From positions 1 to 55,684 of the forward strand of contig NZ_QMED01000032.1 in NCBI RefSeq assembly GCF_003286125.1: a stretch of DNA of 55,684 nucleotides. Reading direction: 5' to 3'. A program made the position numbers and the translations under genes. Each line of letters starts with the position of its first letter. The first letter of the stretch is position 1. This document shows, piece after piece, positions 50,999 to 55,684 of this stretch. The stretch comes from Algibacillus agarilyticus (GTDB lineage Bacteria; Pseudomonadota; Gammaproteobacteria; Enterobacterales; Alteromonadaceae). Below the pieces are notes generated by a model. That model was not told where the DNA came from, did no database searches, and was given only the letters and a program-made list of their open reading frames with translations.

Positions 50999-51880
50999 AT
51001 GAGAAATTTAATATTATTCCTTAGTACTGTTGTTTTGTTTGTCGTGTACACCTCTGTATTTGTTATATATGAAGGCTCACGTGGTATTGTTATCCAGTTT
51101 GGTAAAGTTAAACGTGATGATGCTAATACAACGGTGGTTTATCAGCCGGGTATTCATTTTAAAATACCGTTTATTGATTCGGTGCGTCTATTAGATGCAC
51201 GAATTCAAACAATGGATGATGAAGCTGATCGTTTTGTTACTTCAGAGAAAAAAGATTTAATCGTTGATTCTTATGTAAAGTGGAAAATAGAAAACTTTGA
51301 AGTTTTCTATTTGAAAACCGGTGGTGACACCTTACGTGCCGAAGCTTTACTTAAAAAGAAAATCAACAATGGCTTACGTAGCGAATTTGGTAGTCGTACC
51401 ATTGCTGAAATCGTTTCGGGCGAGCGTGATGAATTAATGGAAGAAGCATTAATTGAAACGTCGAAAAGCGCTTCGGATCTGGGTATCAACATTGTCGATA
51501 TTCGGGTTAAACGTATTAACCTACCTAATGAAGTCAGCAATTACATCTTTGCGCGTATGCGCTCAGAGCGTCATGCTGTTGCAAAAGAGCATCGCTCAGA
51601 AGGTCGAGAGAAAGCTGAGTTTATCCGAGCTGACATCGATGCTCGAGTGACCATTATGCTTGCTGAAGCTGAACGTAACTTGCGTATTGTTCGAGGTCAA
51701 GGTGATGCCGAAGCCGCAAAAATTTATGCTGATACTTACAGTAAAGATCCTGAGTTTTATAAATTTTTACGTAGCTTAGACGCTTATAAAGTGAGCTTTA
51801 ATAATAAAAGTGACGTTATGATCGTTAAACCTGATAGCGATTTCTTCCGTTACTTGAAAGAAACAAATGGTAAAAAATGA
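50999..51880 (+). CDS. hflC: FtsH protease regulator HflC
   Basis: HflC is the partner of HflK in the periplasm-facing ring that controls FtsH. It has 293 residues. One N-terminal helix (RNLILFLSTVVLFVVYTSVF) acts as signal anchor, then SPFH with YEGSRGIVIQFGKV, YQPGIHFKIPFIDSV and SGERDELM. The C-terminal coiled coil reads DAEAAKIYADTYSKDPEFYKF. It begins 3 bases after hflK, so the two are co-translated. A strong terminator follows. The small yjeT gene that often follows hflC is absent. Confidence 0.96.
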   Translation: MRNLILFLSTVVLFVVYTSVFVIYEGSRGIVIQFGKVKRDDANTTVVYQPGIHFKIPFIDSVRLLDARIQTMDDEADRFVTSEKKDLIVDSYVKWKIENFEVFYLKTGGDTLRAEALLKKKINNGLRSEFGSRTIAEIVSGERDELMEEALIETSKSASDLGINIVDIRVKRINLPNEVSNYIFARMRSERHAVAKEHRSEGREKAEFIRADIDARVTIMLAEAERNLRIVRGQGDAEAAKIYADTYSKDPEFYKFLRSLDAYKVSFNNKSDVMIVKPDSDFFRYLKETNGKK

Positions 51881-51904
51881 TTTAGGTTAAGGCCTAAATT
51901 AATT

Positions 51905-51934
51905 AAAAAACGCATCAATTTTGATGCGTTTTTT
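51905..51934 (+). terminator. Terminator of the hfl operon
   Basis: The stem AAAAAACGCATCA/TGATGCGTTTTTT with an ATTT-type loop is perfect and followed by more T. It lies 24 bases past hflC. Confidence 0.93.
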
Positions 51935-52101
51935 GTTTACAGATTAAAATAATAAGCGTTTTAGCATCATGATTGCAGTTGTTAAAATTGTAAAAATAAA
52001 TAGTAGAATGTTGTTTTTTTACTAAAAAAACATCGCTTAGCTAATTGCTAGCGTTATTTCGTCTACTTTATCGCCAAAAATTCAGATCTTCTTGCCCTTA
52101 A

Positions 52102-53483
<1,382 letters not shown>

Positions 53484-53508
53484 GTTAAGCATCTTTAACT
53501 TAAGTATT

Positions 53509-53535
53509 AAAAAAGCGAGCTATGCTCGCTTTTTT
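53509..53535. terminator. Terminator between purA and efpL
   Basis: The stem GCGAGC/GCTCGC has loop TAT, flanked by A and T runs on both sides. It can serve purA and the convergent efpL. Confidence 0.92.
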
Positions 53536-53574
53536 GCTTTATGACACGAAAAAATTAATATAACGATTAATAAT

Positions 53575-54141
53575 TTAAGCTCTGCCGGTAAATTTAATTT
53601 CCGCAGTATTAATCTTGATTTTTTCACCTTGTGAAATATGTTCTGGTACTTGAACAACTAAACCCGTTGTTAATGTTGCGGGTTTTGTTCGTGCACTGGC
53701 TGAAGCGCCCTTTAAAGACGGGGCTGTTTCTTCAATAACAAGTTCAACCATCGCCGGTAAATCAACACCCACAGGGCTACCTTCGATTAAAATAACTTGT
53801 AATCCCTGAGTCTCTTCATTAATAAAGAGTACTTCATCCGCAATTGAATCTTTATTTAAGTGATAAGGCGTATAGTCTTCATTGTCCATGAAAACATATT
53901 CTTCACCATCAATATAAGAAAAAGTGGCATCACGGCGGGTTAAGTCAGCTAAGTTGAGCATTTCTTCTGCTTTAAATGTCTCGTCTACTTTTCCACCGGT
54001 AACAACATCATATAAGCGCATGCGATACAAACTACCACCTGCACGGCCTTGAGGTACAGAACGCACAATATCTCTAACCATCATTACGCGACCATTAAAC
54101 TCGATTGCCGCATTCTTTTTTATTTCACTTGCCTTTGGCAT
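53575..54141 (-). CDS. efpL: Elongation factor P-like protein EfpL (YeiP)
   Basis: EfpL is an EF-P paralogue that relieves ribosome stalling on polyproline and other motifs. The 188 residues match the E. coli YeiP length. Three beta-barrel domains are present: KOW-like [19 protein letters not shown], the middle [21 protein letters not shown] and the C-terminal [18 protein letters not shown]. The domain-I loop reads [13 protein letters not shown], with Arg instead of the lysine that is modified in EF-P, typical of EfpL. It is convergent with purA. Confidence 0.94.
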   Translation of the reverse strand: MPKASEIKKNAAIEFNGRVMMVRDIVRSVPQGRAGGSLYRMRLYDVVTGGKVDETFKAEEMLNLADLTRRDATFSYIDGEEYVFMDNEDYTPYHLNKDSIADEVLFINEETQGLQVILIEGSPVGVDLPAMVELVIEETAPSLKGASASARTKPATLTTGLVVQVPEHISQGEKIKINTAEIKFTGRA

Positions 54142-54311
54142 GGGGGATCCTCATTAATTTTTCTGAAAAATAGCAGAAATATACCGACTAACCAAGTGAA
54201 TTAGTCTTTAAGATTTGAAAATTATTAATATTAAATAACGGTGCTATTAAATAGGGTGATTAAAGAGGGCTTATTTTACTGCTTTATTGGCTTCAGCGAT
54301 CAGGTAACGAA

Positions 54312-54351
54312 TAAAAAATCAGTAGATAGCTCAAATAAGGTATCTACTGAT
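54312..54351 (-). terminator. Terminator of the SHOCT gene
   Basis: A perfect 11-bp stem ATCAGTAGATA (54318-54328)/TATCTACTGAT (54341-54351) is followed on the minus strand by TTTTTTAT. It lies 10 bases past the stop at 54361. Confidence 0.88.
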
Positions 54352-54360
54352 CGAGAGTGA

Positions 54361-55158
54361 TTATAAACGTTTTAATAATTCTGCTTTTTTAGCACCATAT
54401 TCTTGTTCTGACAATACACCTGCTTGGTGTAATTGTGAAAGCTGTTTAATCAAATTGATAATATCGTTACTGCTTTCTTGATTTTCGGTCATCAAGTTTG
54501 CATTCGTGTCTACTTGGGGTTCTGTTGTTATATCTGCAGGCTGCTGATATGTTATTTCAGGTTCAGTCTGTGGCGCTTCAGCAAAGTTAGTATTAATCGG
54601 TTCTGGTTGCTGGGTTTCATTTCCGTTTATTATCGGCAAGCTATTAACCGCAATTGTTCCATATTGGCTATTAAATGTTAAATTGGTATTTCCGCCTTGC
54701 TGCTGGCTTATGCCGCCTATATTGTGATCTAAGGTGTCGTATACGGTAACGTGTTGGTTTGATTCAATCGCTAAGCGATTAGGAAAAATAGCATATCGAG
54801 TATTATTTTGTGATCCACTGCTAAAAGGTGAGCCTAATCCTGCTGGCCACCATTGATTATGCGATGGTGAATTTTTAGCTGGCGGCACAAAAATTTGTTG
54901 GTTAGCTAGCGCATTTGATAGTTCGTTGCATAAATTATCAACGGTATTTTTTAAACCATTGTTAAACATATCCCCAACCATCGTCATGCCGCCTCGCATC
55001 CATTGGCCTGAACCGCCCAACTGGTAGCAGTTGAACTGCGCCATACTGCCGGCTCCGTTATTAACTGCAATTAACATATGAAGTACACTATCTGTATTTA
55101 GATTGTATCTTTGACTTAGGTTGTTGACTAAATCTTGACCTGCTGTAGTAAGTTGCAT
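54361..55158 (-). CDS. SHOCT-domain protein of unknown function
   Basis: A 265-residue protein. The C-terminal 35 residues are a SHOCT domain (IINLIKQLSQLHQAGVLSEQEYGAKKAELLKRL in outline), a short helical pair often found at protein ends. The N-terminal ~95 residues are helical and Asn/Gly-rich (LTTAGQDLVNNLSQRYNL, GGMTMVGDMFNNGLKNTVDNLCNEL). The middle reads RYAIFPNRLAIESNQHVTVYDTLDHNIGGISQQQG, given here in shorter runs: a beta-rich segment, then a Pro/Gln/Glu-rich linker. There is no signal peptide. The function is unknown. A terminator follows. Confidence 0.75.
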   Translation of the reverse strand: MQLTTAGQDLVNNLSQRYNLNTDSVLHMLIAVNNGAGSMAQFNCYQLGGSGQWMRGGMTMVGDMFNNGLKNTVDNLCNELSNALANQQIFVPPAKNSPSHNQWWPAGLGSPFSSGSQNNTRYAIFPNRLAIESNQHVTVYDTLDHNIGGISQQQGGNTNLTFNSQYGTIAVNSLPIINGNETQQPEPINTNFAEAPQTEPEITYQQPADITTEPQVDTNANLMTENQESSNDIINLIKQLSQLHQAGVLSEQEYGAKKAELLKRL

Positions 55159-55426
55159 TTGGATGGAATCCTTGGGGAAAACCCCGTTATATAAGGGAAA
55201 AGCTGTTAGTTGATACTATCAATAATACGGGAGTCTGCCTATATAATAAGCATTAAATATTTAATACATTTAACTATTTTTATGTATTGAGGTTTTGATT
55301 GTTTCTTTTCTGTTGGTATTGTAATTGAGTTGTATTTTTATTGTGAGTAAGGCGGGGTGTTGTTAACGTATTGGGGCCTTAAAATTTTTTGCTGTAATTA
55401 ATATAAGGTAAAGTGGGTGTGCGCGC

Positions 55427-55684
55427 TCATCAACCTTGATGAATATACTCCTGTAAATACGCGCTCACGATAAAGTCATATCAACCTGATAACGCTTTAA
55501 GCTTCCTAGCATTGTTCATCCCGAACAAGTATCCGTATTGAAGTGACTCAACATCCTGATGAGTTATCCCTTTATTCTATATCCTTATAGAAAGTGTCTT
55601 TATAAAAATGTCCGTATAAACAAAGTCCGTTTATCTGTCCTTTCTAACATGAGCTGCCATCCTGACAAGCTGTCCTTTTAGTCC
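55427..55684. repeat. Array of short hairpins with CC-containing loops
   Basis: At least six small inverted repeats stand in a row: TCATCAA-cc-TTGATGA (55427-55442), TATCA-acc-TGATA (55479-55491), TTGTTC-atccc-GAACAA (55512-55528), ACTCA-N9-TGAGT (55546-55564, loop with ATCCTGA), TTCTATA-tcct-TATAGAA (55575-55592), and ATAAAC-aaagtcc-GTTTAT (55616-55634). Each loop has CC, often within ATCC or GTCC. The array runs off the window. There is no open frame. The stretch 55159-55426 before it is plain AT-rich sequence without a recognised feature. Confidence 0.6.

Noticed and set aside
55427-55684. CRISPR array or integron attC sites
   Set aside because: There is no constant repeat or constant spacing, and the arms differ from unit to unit. 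The conserved part is a short loop, not a repeat of 23-40 bases.

Overview
This is a chromosomal segment of a low-GC marine-type gammaproteobacterium, probably of the order Alteromonadales (Colwellia/Pseudoalteromonas/Thalassotalea-like). The evidence is the housekeeping gene set, AT-rich composition, a second EF-G of the kind found in Vibrio and Shewanella, ArcA/ArcB, EfpL, Zur, and the conserved nnr-tsaE-ami-mutL-miaA-hfq-hflX-hflK-hflC block followed by purA. Almost every gene is a recognisable core gene. No phage, plasmid, CRISPR array, intact IS or classical defence system is visible.

Layout: 1-4.2 kb holds a 5'-truncated tuf convergent with fusA2. The ~0.9 kb between them has no credible gene and carries two structured, inverted-repeat elements. 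4.5-9.4 kb is a respiratory signalling cluster: arcB convergent with arcA across one perfect terminator, with an orphan sensor kinase behind arcA. 9.6-13.9 kb has a DUF3293 gene, then rsmC-glgC-glgA on the minus strand. 14.1-19.7 kb is a sulfate assimilation operon, cysD - DHH phosphoesterase - cysN - SLC13 permease - cysC. The inserted DHH gene is the best functional prediction here, as a possible PAP-recycling enzyme. 19.8-22.1 kb is trmB divergent from mutY-yggX. 22.2-26.3 kb is a hybrid sensor kinase divergent from a receiver-EAL protein.

26.3-26.8 kb is a four-tRNA operon (Phe, Thr, Leu, Phe) with a promoter of the stringent type. uvrA follows behind a LexA-like box. 30.0-33.0 kb has divergent speE and speA (polyamines), then a small unknown gene, tusA and an MFS transporter. 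35.2-35.8 kb has two small unknown genes. 36-41.6 kb carries galU, a periplasmic-type ATP-dependent DNA ligase, zur, bamE, a secreted unknown, a PriC-like gene and queG. 41.8-51.9 kb is the nnr-to-hflC block, 52.2-53.5 kb purA, then efpL and a SHOCT-domain protein on the minus strand. The last ~260 bases are an unusual array of short hairpins with CC-containing loops.

Functional threads: translation and tRNA or rRNA maturation (tuf, fusA2, efpL, rsmC, trmB, queG, tsaE, miaA, tusA, hflX, tRNAs), DNA repair (mutY, uvrA, mutL, ligE), redox and c-di-GMP signalling, and sulfate assimilation. The least explained sequence is the set of non-coding structured repeats at 1.28-2.06 kb and 55.43-55.68 kb, which share a CC/ATCC-loop hairpin theme.
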